NCBI RefSeq assembly: GCF_000150275.1
Contig: NW_002060955.1
Span: 1,885,503 to 1,911,521 of the forward strand
Source: Trichoplax adhaerens
Lineage: Eukaryota; Placozoa; Uniplacotomia; Trichoplacea; Trichoplacidae
Reading direction: 5' to 3'
Length of the DNA: 26,019 nt
A program made the position numbers and the translations under genes. Positions within the stretch are counted from its first letter, which is position 1. Every line of letters starts with the position of its first letter. This document shows positions 1 through 11,700 of this stretch, one piece after another. Under the pieces are notes generated by a model. The model was not told where the DNA came from, ran no database searches, and was given only the letters and a program-made list of their open reading frames with translations.

Positions 1-171
1 CATTTAAAGGAGGTTAAAAGATCAATATGGAATAAACAAAGTCAAGAAAGGAAAGATAAACTGGCTTTACGTAGTTAATGCTAATTGTTCTGTAATTCTT
101 CTTGAAGTAAACATTAATAAAATTCAATTTACATCATAGACCGAACTTATTTATGCACCAAAGTATAGATG
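1..171. other. No recognised feature
   Basis: AT-rich DNA at the window edge, adjoining the LTR-like element. I see no LRR exon here. Confidence 0.5.
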
Positions 172-619
172 TGTTACAGTGTTAAATACTGTTTTACAGT
201 AGAAATATCAATGTTAGGATAATTCTGTTAGACTATCCTTATTTAGTTAACTTCTAATTTGGATATACTGTGTTTTAATATGGCACTGAATTTTTATGAC
301 AGTGACACTTATACACATACTGAAATTAATAGTTATAATAGGGAATGCAAATCATCTACTTACAATTCGAATCATTGTGATTGTTATTTACTTATGGACT
401 ATTGAGGAGTAGTATATAAATGCAGTATATCGTGAAATAAAGAGAATTTCTCCAACTTAGTGTTTAACGTAAAATACGAGGCGTTTAAGTCTTTGTGCAG
501 TTTGATAGTAGAGCAAAAGTGTTCGTGATAGTGCAGATATCTTTCCTTGATACTTGGTTCAAGGAATTGACTTATTGATCGTATATTGCGTTATCTTGTT
601 GCAAAGCTGTTTTGTGACA
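172..619 (+). mobile_element. Solo LTR-like element, copy A
   Basis: 448 bp beginning TGTTACAG and ending TTGTGACA (TG...CA ends), flanked by a perfect 5-bp repeat AGATG (167-171 and 620-624). It contains TATATAAA (413-420) and AATAAA (436-441), as expected of a U3-R-U5 LTR. A diverged copy lies inverted at 23381-23863. It also contains a cttac (358-362) with no LRR behind it. A short-TIR DNA element is the alternative. Confidence 0.65.
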
Positions 620-706
620 AGATGTAAATTTAATCACTTTTTCGTATAGGTAATGGAGATAATACGTATTTTACGGCTACAGTAAATTATATTAATCTAC
701 CCTTAC

Positions 707-782
707 ATATAAATTTTGCAAATTTGATAATCCTTTAAAATATCTTTCCTTGAGTTTTTCGATATTATTTCCACTTGTATCA
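707..782 (-). CDS. Gene A LRR exon with altered donor
   Basis: Counterpart of exon 49. The LRR is intact (DTSGNNIEKLKERYFKGL...), but 4 nt (atat on the plus strand, 707-710) lie between the aligned exon end and the GTAAG donor, making 76 nt instead of 72. Splicing there shifts the phase from 2 to 0. Either the next exon compensates or this copy is frameshifted. Confidence 0.6.
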
Positions 783-3492
783 CTTTATAGATCAGTGTAT
801 GATTGTATAACATGTTCTTAGTGACATATACTACACATCTAAACTTATGAAATAGCGAGACCGATAATATTGACTCACATTTCTCTTATATTGGGAAATA
901 GTTCAACAATGTCTAGATTTGCACCACATATTTCCACGATTTGATTACCGGAAATATTTCTGATTCATAAAAGTACGCGAATATACAATGATAGATCCAT
1001 TATTGTTAATAATTCAATAGGTTTAACTTTAATTTTATAATCTTGCTATGGCAAAGAAACAGACTTAGTATGTTATTTAATATCTGCAGTAAAATCAATT
1101 TTAAATTACCCTACTAATGCACTTACAGCTTCTTCAGGTATACATATCGAATTAAAAGCATAGTATCCGAAAAACTTACAACATTTGTAGCTGTTTGAGG
1201 CTGCAAAATGTATTATTTTCTATCGCAACTAGTTTATTAGCAGAGGTGCGGCTATATTGTAGCAGATAAGATACGTCAAATTAAATCCGATATTAAAGAC
1301 CTAATGAACTATGATATTATTTATTTACATTAACCATATGATCATAAAAGGATATCACATCTTACAAATTTGTAATAAAAAATATTGCAGAGCCTTTAAA
1401 AAATGACTAAAATAAAAGTAAACTCATTATTAATCTTGCTATGCTATGTAACGGATTCATTGTAATAACTGTCACATACTCAATTGTTACCACACATTAC
1501 TAGCAGAGCAATACAACCTTTTTATTGAAATTTTTAAAGAAATTCTTATAGCTTACTTACAATTCCATCAGATTTATTAAGTTGCTAATATGGTGGCATT
1601 TTAACTGGTACACTTGGTTACCTACAAGAGAACTATAGTGCTCATAGTTAATATTCAGATTAATTTTTCAAGTTACGTTCATGATCTGATGGCAAATATC
1701 GGAAATAAAGCTGGTAAATTAGCTAACTATTAATATATGAAGAAAAGCTAAGCTGATCAAAATTTAGAAGCTTAAATACAGGTGATAATCATCATCTCGA
1801 AAGCCCCTATTAGAAGTTCGCAGCTTACACTAGGCCTAAGAATGACGATATTTCTAATATCGTCTTCTTAGCTCTTTGAAATGAAAGCTAACTGATTGAT
1901 ACAGCCATGAAAATAACTGAGATATAGATTGATAGTTTATGGTAACATTTCGCTATGAACTTCTCAAAAATAAAATGCACAACTTTAGGAATTATTGTAG
2001 TTGGTGATAAAGTAAATCCTTACGATATCATGACGAAATAGTGAATGTTTCAAGTAGGTATTAGAAATATAGAATTTGATATAGCTCATAATCGAAACAA
2101 ACTTATGCATAAAATATCTTATTACTTCAAATGTTCGTATATGATAATTAGTCATAATAACAATATTTTTATTAAAAATATGCTGATAGTGTAATAAATA
2201 TGTTTACTACGACTGATAGTATATATAAATGGGATAGTAATCAATAAAAAGTGAAAAGAATTTCGTAATATTGTGTTATGCGATAGTGTGTGTACTTCCC
2301 AAAGATTTAAGTTACTGTACCGTATGCTGGGAAAATAGTATTACAGATTAAAGGAAAATTTACTAGAAGTACCAGTATTATTTCTTGTGTCGCAAGAGTA
2401 GTTGTGGCACTGATATAATTAGGCAATACATTCGAAATTTTAGTATACTAAGTTATAAACTGATTATTTGTACAAAAGGTAAACATGCTGAAAATAATAT
2501 ATCATAGCGAAAAAAAGCGTGTTGCACATTAATAAATAGTAAAATTAGTTTCAGATACTGTAAAGCAGAGTAGGTGAGAAATTTGGATAGCCATAAAAAT
2601 ATGGATTCTGTATAATGCAAGTCTCTCTTGAATTTGATCTGGCGCTTTATGTTTAAGTTTTATTATGATTTTACCTCTACGATTGCAATAAGCAAAAAAA
2701 TATGAAAGTATCTCGGATGGGACTTAATTTTATTTTATCTTGATTTACTAAGTACGTTGTTGTATAGTGATTAAAAATTAATTTCTAATATTACTTATGC
2801 CAAGCTGCGGATGAGGATTACATTACGTCATTCACGTACATGTACCGGTATGAAATTGGCTTCAATCTATTTAATATGGTTTTACTTACTCGTTAGGTAA
2901 CTTACGAAACCCATAGCAATATTATAGTGTTTTACTAGTACTATCTAGATTTGGTAGAGCGAAACTAAGATTAGTTCTCATGACTGTATGATAAGAAATT
3001 ATTAATACTCAGCAGCTTTTTTATTAGTATAGGTTGTATTGAAATTCTAATGGAACATCAATCAGCTCTATAGATATTCTCCAAAAAAAGGAATTTACTT
3101 ACAGGCTGATACGACTGCTCAATGTGGCAAATGAACCATTTTTAATAGTATGAATTCTATTACCAGCCAGGTCTCTAATTAATGAAATTAGGTCTCTGAG
3201 ATAAATATTAAGACTATTTACGTTTACTTCTGTAAATATTATTAAATATTGTTAGCTGACAGGCTATATAATTATAGACAGACATAGCAATGAACACATT
3301 CCAACTTACATTCCTATTTGATAATTTCAATTTATGAAATGAGTTTAATAGACGTAGTAACGATCAATGATCATTAACTACTCCTTCAATTAAAGTATAA
3401 GTATTCATCTTAAGACTTACAATGCTTGCAGGTTGTTAAGGTTGTTGAAGAAGCTAGGCTGTATGGTTGAAATATTATTGTCCGAAAGAAGT
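707..3492 (-). CDS. Second LRR gene, partial (gene A)
   Basis: At least five good LRR exons plus one damaged one lie below the gene B stop codon, on the same strand and with the same phase. They must belong to another gene whose 3' end (probably a hinge/7TM exon by analogy) is outside the window. Its 5' end would have to fit between 3493 and the 3' end of gene B at about 4206, but no signal-peptide exon is visible, so it may be a 5'-truncated copy. Part of it (about 640-1152) is a diverged duplicate of gene B's exons 47-49. Confidence 0.6.
879..959 (-). CDS. Gene A LRR exon, GTGAG donor
   Basis: 81 nt; reads NISGNQIVEICGANLDIV... then FPNIRE. It is the counterpart of exon 48 (7284-7358), two codons longer, and shares the GTGAG donor. 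Confidence 0.82.
1127..1152 (-). pseudogene. Exon remnant at duplication breakpoint
   Basis: A donor (cttac) followed by about 25 bases that match the donor end of exon 47 (7537-7562); the rest of that exon is missing here. It is a broken exon end. Confidence 0.6.
1180..1251 (-). CDS. Gene A LRR exon
   Basis: 72 nt, GTAAG donor; reads RTSANKLVAIENNTFCSL..., closest to exon 17 of gene B. It sits just beyond the point where similarity to the gene B segment stops. Confidence 0.9.
1366..1434 (-). pseudogene. Possible decayed LRR exon
   Basis: Bracketed by cttac and an AG at the right distance (69 nt) and hydrophobic in the LRR frame, but it carries an in-frame TAG and lacks the Asn. Probably a dead repeat exon. 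Confidence 0.35.
1561..1632 (-). CDS. Gene A LRR exon
   Basis: 72 nt, GTAAG donor; reads SLVGNQVYQLKCHHISNL.... Separated from the previous exon by about 1.47 kb with no recognised exon. Confidence 0.88.
1633..3102. other. Long gap in gene A, no exon recognised
   Basis: About 1.47 kb of AT-rich DNA. It contains one good hairpin (1838-1869) and several cttac sites without an LRR behind them. Probably intron, possibly with undetected or decayed exons. Confidence 0.45.
1838..1869. repeat. Hairpin
   Basis: Inverted repeat with an 8-bp perfect inner stem (GACGATAT/ATATCGTC), a 5-nt loop, and 5 more pairs beyond a 1-nt bulge. Confidence 0.6.
3103..3174 (-). CDS. Gene A LRR exon
   Basis: 72 nt, GTAAG donor; reads DLAGNRIHTIKNGSFATL.... 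Confidence 0.9.
3421..3492 (-). CDS. Gene A LRR exon
   Basis: 72 nt, GTAAG donor; reads LLSDNNISTIQPSFFNNL.... First LRR exon of gene A found. Confidence 0.9.
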
Positions 3493-4205
3493 CTATGGAA
3501 AAATAAACGAGTATAATGATAACGTTATTGTTATAGATTGTGACGGAGTACAGACTTCGTAAATTAATTGTAACGTTAGTTTTAGTAATTAGTAATTAAG
3601 ATTTTATTAATTGTTAAGAACCTTTATTTAGTCCTATTAAATTTACTGTAGCAGTATCAAGATAATCCTTGCTTATTAATAGCTTAAAAAATACAAATAA
3701 AGCTATCTCACTAAGACATTTCCTCTAAATTTAGGAATTGTACTTTGGAGCTTAACAACTTTGGAGGTAATAGATGCAATCTAGTTAAGCTGGTTGGCAA
3801 TTACTATTTTAGTCTATCTAATCCTAAATTAAGGATTTCAACTGTTAATTACTAAAATTACAATTAAGGAGAGCGAAACTTATTTCTGAGATATAAACAT
3901 GTATAGAACGTAAGATAGAAAATAAAATATACGATACGAAGATTACTTTTGTGGCACCCTTACGTAATTGAATCTGAAGACTAACTCGAAATATCGCATA
4001 TACTAAAATCTTAGTCATGTTATACTATCGTATCCATTAAAACAAGCCATAATCAAATGCAAAGATCCAATAATTATTGGATACAAAAAGCCATTTTTGT
4101 TTTATCCTGCATGAGTTTTGTGATGGAAGGTTCGAAGAGTCTGCAGACGTGGACTCCTTACGCATTTCACAATAATGATACTAAGGGTTATTCGAAAATG
4201 AGATA
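3493..4205. other. Inter-gene stretch between genes B and A
   Basis: Expected place for the gene A promoter and first exon. I found no open frame with a signal peptide on the minus strand. Around 3765-3800 a fragment resembles an LRR core, but it is out of phase and stopped. Confidence 0.4.
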
Positions 4206-4211
4206 TTTATT
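4206..4211 (-). other. Candidate poly(A) signal of the 7TM gene
   Basis: AATAAA on the minus strand, about 400 nt beyond the TAA stop; I saw no closer exact AATAAA. The stretch 4212-4606 would then be the 3' UTR. Confidence 0.4.
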
Positions 4212-4606
4212 GTAGATAACAACTACGTACAGTGTGGTAGTTACTAGTAGATCAGCGTGTAAGCTGTTGTGAAGTAACGTGTATAGATAATAACACTAAC
4301 AAGTGCAACTGAACAAATCTGAGGCAGAAATCATCAGTATTAATAGTTTTACAGGGAGAACATATGCAGAGAATAGGATTGTAGAATTAGATACATCATA
4401 TACCATAAACAGGCTATATAATAGTAAATTATTGCAGGAAATAGCGAAGGCTGTAGATACTATAAATAACTAAACATGACCAGCCATATTTGAGCATAGT
4501 TGAAATAGACTGTAAAGGTATCTATATTCGGAACATAACAAAATGTCTATATTTAAGAACATGTCTAAAGACTACTGTGAAAAATAAATATACTACAAAT
4601 ATGATA

Positions 4607-5777
4607 TTAAAATGTAAATGTACGCTGAGTATTAGAGCATTCTTTATCGGCGTTAGATTTTTCGTGATGATGATCCAGATCGTCCATATTTTTCTCCAGC
4701 TTTATTTGCTTACGTCTTTTTGTTGTCCTCTTTTTCCTAATTGTGTAGGTTGCACCAGTCGCTGGACGAATAAATAATCCTTTGATTACGGCCGCACTTG
4801 TTAAGGTATACAAGTATGGATTAAGAGCAGAATTTATAGGTAATGCAAATATACCAATAAATTGTAGTGTGATAACGTCAACACCATCACTAGATGCGAA
4901 ACCAGCAAAATTCACGATATAATAAGGTACCCAACTAATTAAATCAGTTATTAATATGATAAATAGACGCAATGCAATCATTTTATCTTTTCTAGCTTTT
5001 GCTTTTCGATTAGTTGCTTGTGTAACAGCTTTACCAGTATCGCGAATGTAGATAAACAATCTAATATAAAGTGAGCATGTAATAATCCAAGCAATAATTG
5101 TAGAAACGATATAGGCTATCATCCAGACTCTGTAGTCAGGGTTCTCATAATTGCTTGGCATACACATACTGTTAAAGGTGTATAATCGTTTGTTACCAGG
5201 CTGATTGATACTAAATAATGACGGTATGAGTGCAAATGTAAATCCTCCTAGCCATATTATACCAATAATCAGCCGAGAATAGAAACGGCTTAACTTTTTT
5301 CCTTCGAGCCCATAAACGATTGTGATGAACCGATCGATGCTGATTACTACCATTAAAAATACAGACACTATGCTAGATGTAGTCATAAGAGTACAAGATA
5401 CTGCACAGAGGGGATGTCGTAGCCACTTCTCAGATCGTATGCCATAAAGGCCTTGATTGCTATAAACCAAATTAGCAAATCCTATGATAAATAAATAGAT
5501 TGACATGATAAAATCTGATATGGCTAAATTATTGATTAAGAATAGGTTGACTTTGTCGGCTTTATTTTTTTTTTTAGCCCGAATAATGCGGAGGTTGCGT
5601 ACAATAACGAAAATGTTACCCAAAAAAGCCAGAATGCCAACAAGCCAGATGAAGAATTGTAATGAAATATGAGCAAGAAGATGCTGACAAGATGATAAAG
5701 TATCAGATATCATCGATGGTTTACAGGATAGTATTTTAGCAGGTATGATGCAACAAAAGTAAGGACGATTGGTTAAT
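4607..5777 (-). CDS. LGR hinge + seven-transmembrane exon (3' terminal exon)
   Basis: One open exon of about 389 codons. The acceptor is ...cttaacag just above 5777, with 1 nt of a split codon. It starts with a cysteine-rich hinge (YFCC...LSCKPS, then SSC.HLL) like that of relaxin/LGR receptors. Counting from the first internal Met (5713): TM1 about 15-38 with N33; TM2 about 55-80 with LAISD (D67); Cys103 and Cys184 for the TM3-loop disulfide; DRF at 127-129 in place of DRY/ERY; TM4 with W154; TM5 about 197-220 without the usual Pro; a basic third loop (RKAKARKDK); TM6 with TDLISWVP (P263); TM7 with NSALNPYLYTL, an LGR hallmark. The tail is basic, then HHH, ending TFTF before a TAA at 4607-4609. 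The first Met is internal to the exon and need not be the start. An ectodomain is supplied by the upstream exons. Confidence 0.95.
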
Positions 5778-8700
5778 CTGTTAAGATATTGAAAAGTAAA
5801 ACAAACAGCTTGCTTAACCTCTGAAGTTTAAGCAAATACACCAATTGAAAGTAAGATAGTTGGTTGAATATTGTTACTTTTACTTACATTTCCACTAACT
5901 TAGATGGACCATAAAATGACTCCCGAGATACTTCGCCTAACCAATTCTTTCGTAAATCTCTAATTTTTATAGATTTTAAACATAAATTAAAATTAAAATA
6001 AATGGAAAATATCATAAAAAAAATGTAGAAATATTTTCACAATATGTATACCAACTGCTTTCTAACTCATGTCAATAAAACCTTATATTAAAATCAAATG
6101 AGTATTTATGTTTATTACAAAATACTGTGCGCTATGGTAATCATTCAACTATATCTACGCTGAATCGTTATAAATATTATTTTAACATAGAATGCAAGTA
6201 GCTTAAGATAAAATGGCCTGGCTAATCTTCGCTAGCATGTATAATGAATTCCTATCATAATTTAGAATTTAGTTTTCTCTTTGTGTAAATGTTTTTATCG
6301 AAACGTAATAACGTAATCAATTTGGAATAAAAGCTTTGGCGATGGTAGGATAAGCTCCAAGCTTAACCTTTCTGTTTTTGAGACTCATTTTGTGACGGTA
6401 TCGCTATCTATCTAATACCAATAACTGTATAGAAGGTTCACACTACTCCCATTTGGTATAAGATATAGCGAATTGTACACACATTCATTTAATGTTTGAG
6501 TAAAACCAACTGCTCTTACTCTCCGTATTATTTGAATAATGATCGTGTAAGTGCCTGTACTATTCATAATTGCGGCGTATAATAGTTGTAAGATTGTAGA
6601 ATAGCGAAAAAATCAGTGAACGTAGTACTTTTCATAATTTTCACTCATAATTTAAGAAGTATGATTGAACTTGTATGAAATTTTGTGTATACTTACGTGA
6701 TATAATTTTATTACCAGCATAAATTGTTTGCTACATGATTGTGTAAGTAGTAATTTCTAGTACTTGAGCGTTTGTAGAGTACTAAATTCAGTGCATATCG
6801 AAGTAAAGGAAAATCACACGACGGTATTAAATGTACAGTAGATGCGCGCTAAAACTGACGAATATATGAATATACATTCAAGAATCATGTGCTGTTGAGT
6901 CTAGTTACTACAGTATGTTATACGATAATTAACTAATCAAAATATCTGAATTTATTTGCGTCTTAATATTATAACGTAAATTCGACAGTCCATTCACAAA
7001 TGCAATAAATGTTAAAGCTTCTTTTCGTAATCATAATAATTATTTTATGGTATCATTTGAGCAGCGTCAGTAGCAAAATTAGATTTTAAATTTTCTTTTC
7101 CCGTACTTACAATTTTTGCAAGCTTGATAACCCTCTAAAGCATCTTTCTTGGAGCGTGCTGATCTTATTTCTACTTGCATCGCTTTGTTGTTGATACATG
7201 ATTGCATAAGTTAGTATTGGCAATATTCATTTAAAAAACAAATTGTAAACCAGTAATATTAAGTTCGTTACAAAAAGACTCACATTTCCCTTACATTCGG
7301 AAATAGTTTCGCAATGGCTTGATAGCATAATTCTTCAATTATATTACCGGAGATGTTACTAACGCATGCAAGTATAAATAATGATGGATTTATCGTCGTT
7401 AGTAAACCCTTACCAACATATTACAGTTATATTTTTTCAAAGAAATGAGTCTATTGCAGTGTTCCAGATTTTAAGAATTAAAATCATATCCTAAGTATCC
7501 TACATTTTCATACGATTTTACTGCACGTGTACTTACAGCTTCTTCAAATTTCCATATCGAATGGATAATGAAGAATAGATCTTCTCTAATTTATTATTTG
7601 AGAGACTTCTATAATAAATATCACAATATTGAAAATGGATAAGAAACTATAGGTATATTAGCGTTACAATCAGAATTTTAATCTGTAATTTGCATGCTTC
7701 GCGACACAGAAATTATATACGGTAAAGAGTAAGGCGGATATCTTCCTTCCTTGGTGAATGTTGTATTTATTCTATGATGCGTTATATCTTTGGTATTAAA
7801 CCAATATTATTGGATTTGAGCTAATATCTCGTTTGCATCTTTTCACAATTATGGTATCGTATTGCAGCCATATATAGATGATTTAACATAAAACCGTAAC
7901 ATCAGTGATTATTATAACCCCATAAAGTTGCTATAAAATATTAAACCTAAACATTTCCGTCATGGCAAGGATCCTCTATATGTATTAAAATACTTGAAAT
8001 ATTTTGCATTAATTAATAAAGACTTTAAATTTAATGATCTTACAAATCCGTTAATATGTTTTCATCCTTGTTAGAGATGTCGACCATATCAAATTCACAT
8101 ATGCTGTTGCCGTCCAATGATCTGTCATTAATTAAAGGCTTAAATTAAATGAATATAAAAGTTCGTAATGTATTTTAGGTTTACAGTCACAATTCTAACT
8201 TGAAAGCTGCAGTATTAAAATAATAAACTTACAAAATTCTAAGGGAGTCAAATGCAAACGCTTTTTGGGGAATGGATGAAATATTGCAATTATTTAAATG
8301 GCTATAAAGGACGATAAAATAAGAATAAAAGGTGATCAGTAATTTTCGATGAGAATTCTGTGATTATTAGTCGCAACTGTAATCCTACTGTAATATTCAG
8401 ACAGCTTAATATCTATTTTAAGGCACATCTAGCAGAATTCTATTACTGTAGGTGCTTAACAAAAATCTTTATAAATCTTGTTGAATACAAATTTATTTTC
8501 ATTTTAAAATTATGCTAGAATAAAATAGGTAACTGTTACGGAGCTTGATGCCCCTTGCGTATAACTAGTAGTCAATTTACGATAGTAGAATAACTGTATT
8601 GATATACTGTCGTGTGATTAATAATATTATTAGAGATTGTCGTGTTGTAGACAACAGTCCTTAACTGTTGATTATTATTATTGTTATTTAATTAATCATT

Positions 8701-11700
8701 AATTAATTATGCCGAAGTAGGCAATAGAACTAATGGTGCGATTGCACCATAAATGTGTGATAAATAATTGAACTTGCTAATTAATATTAATTAGTGACAA
8801 GTATTAATTAAAACTCGGTCTAGTCTATAGTAAGCCTGTATCACACATTATATAATTTAACGTGAAAGATTAGCACTGGGGTTATTTGTGTGACGTATGA
8901 AATTGTATATAAGCTTGATTCTTAATTTTGAATCTCAATTCCACTAAGGCTAACATAGAGTACACTGATACTAACGTAAAAGGGCTAGTAATAAATATAT
9001 TTATTAACCTAAACCTATCGTTTGACTCGATTAGTATAGTATAGGAATGAGATAGTTTTCCCTTACTGAGGATCTCGGGAGTTGGTCGGAGAATCATAAG
9101 AGTAGATAGACTAGTTTAGGTACGATCACGAAAGTTGTCTTGTGACAGTAAGAAACAGTCTTCTAATCAAAGGGTAAAAGCTCAAGCATAATTTTGCAAA
9201 CAGAGCTTCCGGTGACTTCAATCTAGTTAAGAGAATTATCATTTAACGTACATTAAAATCTCTTAGTAGTATTACGTTACTGTCAATATTGTAAAGCATA
9301 AATCGTACGATCTTATCAACAAATGTGTACTTTTGAGTGGCGATACATGTTAATATAAGGCACTAATGTACTTAGAAAGTCTCTACATATAAGTTTTTAT
9401 TTAGCCTATTATTAGAAAATTTAGTAGAATTAATGATATTTATGAAATCTAAATTAGGAATAGTAATAACAAAAATAAGATGTTCTTGTAAAAAATTTTT
9501 TTTAATGCCCTGCAGTTTATAGCCTTTAGCGTAACAATGAATAGTTTAAGAAAAGTAATTTTTATTTCTGACTTATACTTACTCTTAGTTCAACTACTTA
9601 CATCCCTACTAGGAATGGTCCAACAAGGTCAGATAAATCTTTCATGAGGGTGTCTAATGTTATTGGATTTTCACTAACATCTCTATACATTCAAGAAAGT
9701 ATGGAAAAATCAAGAGCGCTTTTCAAAGACAGTACATCTTTGTAGATAAATATAGATGATAGAGAATTTATAAGTGAAACTGACCAAATCTTCTATTTTA
9801 AATAAATAATATTATAACGCCTATATTACATGTTTTAAACTATTACAAATATTAGTGTTCGTAGGTTCAAAAGCATATTGACGTACAATTTCAGGTTAGT
9901 TATAGCTGCCATTTCTTTAATATCTGCATTCCATTCATTTCCTGCTAATTTCCTATTAAATAATCATTCAGGCAATTGTAAATTAATTTTCTGTGAATGC
10001 TCTTACTCCAGCCGCGATTATAATATTTGCAAAGGGTTTACTGTTTAATAATAGAATAGACAAGTTTAAAATCTAATTATTATCGTGATATTGTGTTATA
10101 GCTTACAAGTCATTTATTAAGTTCAATTTGTCTAGAAAATCTTTCTTCATATCTATTCCGTTCGCTATCAGTCTCGTGTAGCTCATGTCACTAGTCAGCA
10201 AATGCAAAATAGCTAATTAGTTCCGAAGGTATATTAAATAAAGATTTAAGTGACTTGAATCACAAATTTCAATCAGCAACTTACATTTTTTTAATTTGGA
10301 AGAATAAGCCATCACAGTCAGGATCAAACCTCTTGATATTATTATGCGCTAGTATTCTAAAAGATATGAACAGATATACTGATTAATCTATTTTATACCT
10401 ATTGATTCTAAATTCTTAAAAGTAAATATTTTTAAATAGTTACTAGATGTGGTATTATGCCAAGGAAATATTCGAATGAATGTGCTACTTACAAAGATCT
10501 AAGTACTGGAGGTAATCCTGAGCAAGTTAGATTTGAAATTTTATTTTTTGCCAAATCTCTATCATTAAAATAGACATAAAGAATTAAGAAGAAATTTCTT
10601 ATGAATGGAACGGTGATGTTATGGCATTAAACAGTATATCATGCTATATTTCAAGATTTTTATTGAAAGTATCAACAATTTATAATAAATATTTATAGTT
10701 GGTTTATTGTTATATTAAAATCACGAGTATAAATAGTTAGATAAATATATCAATTATTAACGATAAGATAAAGCTCTAATTATCGACTCTTTCAAGACTA
10801 TTCTTTCTTAGAATGCTAAATTCATCGCTTTCAGCCATAATGTTACCGTTACCGCTAGTATTTGATACAGTGCAACAAGCCATATTTCATAAATCATTTT
10901 TGCAGATGTTTAAATTTATTGAGTTAATTACATTTGAGAATATTTTTGCAAGAATTGCAGTCTGCTAATTAGGTTATTAAAGATTCTATGGATACATATC
11001 TTATACTTACAGTTTTTCAAGAAACGTCAATCCCAAATCATCTTGGACAGACAGTTTTATTTCATTATCGCTTAGATCACTATAGAAGGAAATGCAATCT
11101 AGCTAAGTATCTAAGTGATAAATTATACTATCGATGTACGAAACAATCGCTGTACTGCTTACAGAATTCTTAAATTTCGGTATCTTGAAAACGGTTTATT
11201 TTGCAATGATTCGATTCCATTATTACTCAAATACCTGAAGTTAAATTATTTAAGTTAATATAATAAGATTTTATCACCAAAATTTTCATAAGGTTTCTTA
11301 CAATTGGCTGAGGTAGGGCAATGTGATGTTAAAAATTTCTGTAATTTTTTCAATACGATTGGCATTTAAGTTTCTTGGGTGATAAAAATACCAAGAATCA
11401 GGAATAATTTACGTTAGAATAAGCCTTCCAAGAAGTAAAATCGAAAATTTTTAATTTAGCGAAAAAGATAAAATTGAGTGTAGAGAGCTATGAATTGGGT
11501 AATAAGCTCATCTTACAATATTCGTAGATTTTGTAATCCTTTTAAAATAGGGTTAACGTTCGATATTTGATTATTTTGTAGATATCTATTTTGTATATTC
11601 AACATAAGCGTATTATGAATACTTATATTAAGCAATGAAGAACATTTCGCTGTTAATAATACGTGTATGTCTTACAAGAAAGTTAATTTCGTATTCATAA

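Larger units (their letters stand above)
8302..9601. other. 1.3-kb gap with clustered hairpins
   Basis: The largest exon-free gap inside the receptor gene. It holds four inverted repeats between 8643 and 8849. A minus-strand frame of 71 codons at 8882-9097 shows no recognisable domain. It could be a plain intron or a hidden gene boundary. Confidence 0.45.

Noticed and set aside
172-619. Reading the 450-bp element as a short-TIR DNA transposon
   Set aside because: The inverted ends match over only about 7 bp, while TG...CA ends, 5-bp flanks, TATA and AATAAA fit an LTR better; kept as the alternative.
1829-1873. 45-nt splice-bracketed frame on the minus strand
   Set aside because: Phase fits but there is no LRR core, and the sequence is mostly the hairpin at 1838-1869.
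3310-3380. Possible gene A LRR exon after a cttac
   Set aside because: 71 nt, and the phase-2 frame has a stop; at most a relic.
4490-4777. 95-codon plus-strand open frame
   Set aside because: Antisense shadow of the 7TM exon's C-terminal region and 3' UTR; no own features.
8882-9097. 71-codon minus-strand frame
   Set aside because: No LRR, signal or known motif. A GTAAG lies early in it, but the phase does not match the LRR exons.
10988-11173. 61-codon plus-strand frame
   Set aside because: Runs antisense through LRR exon 38 and has no recognisable product.
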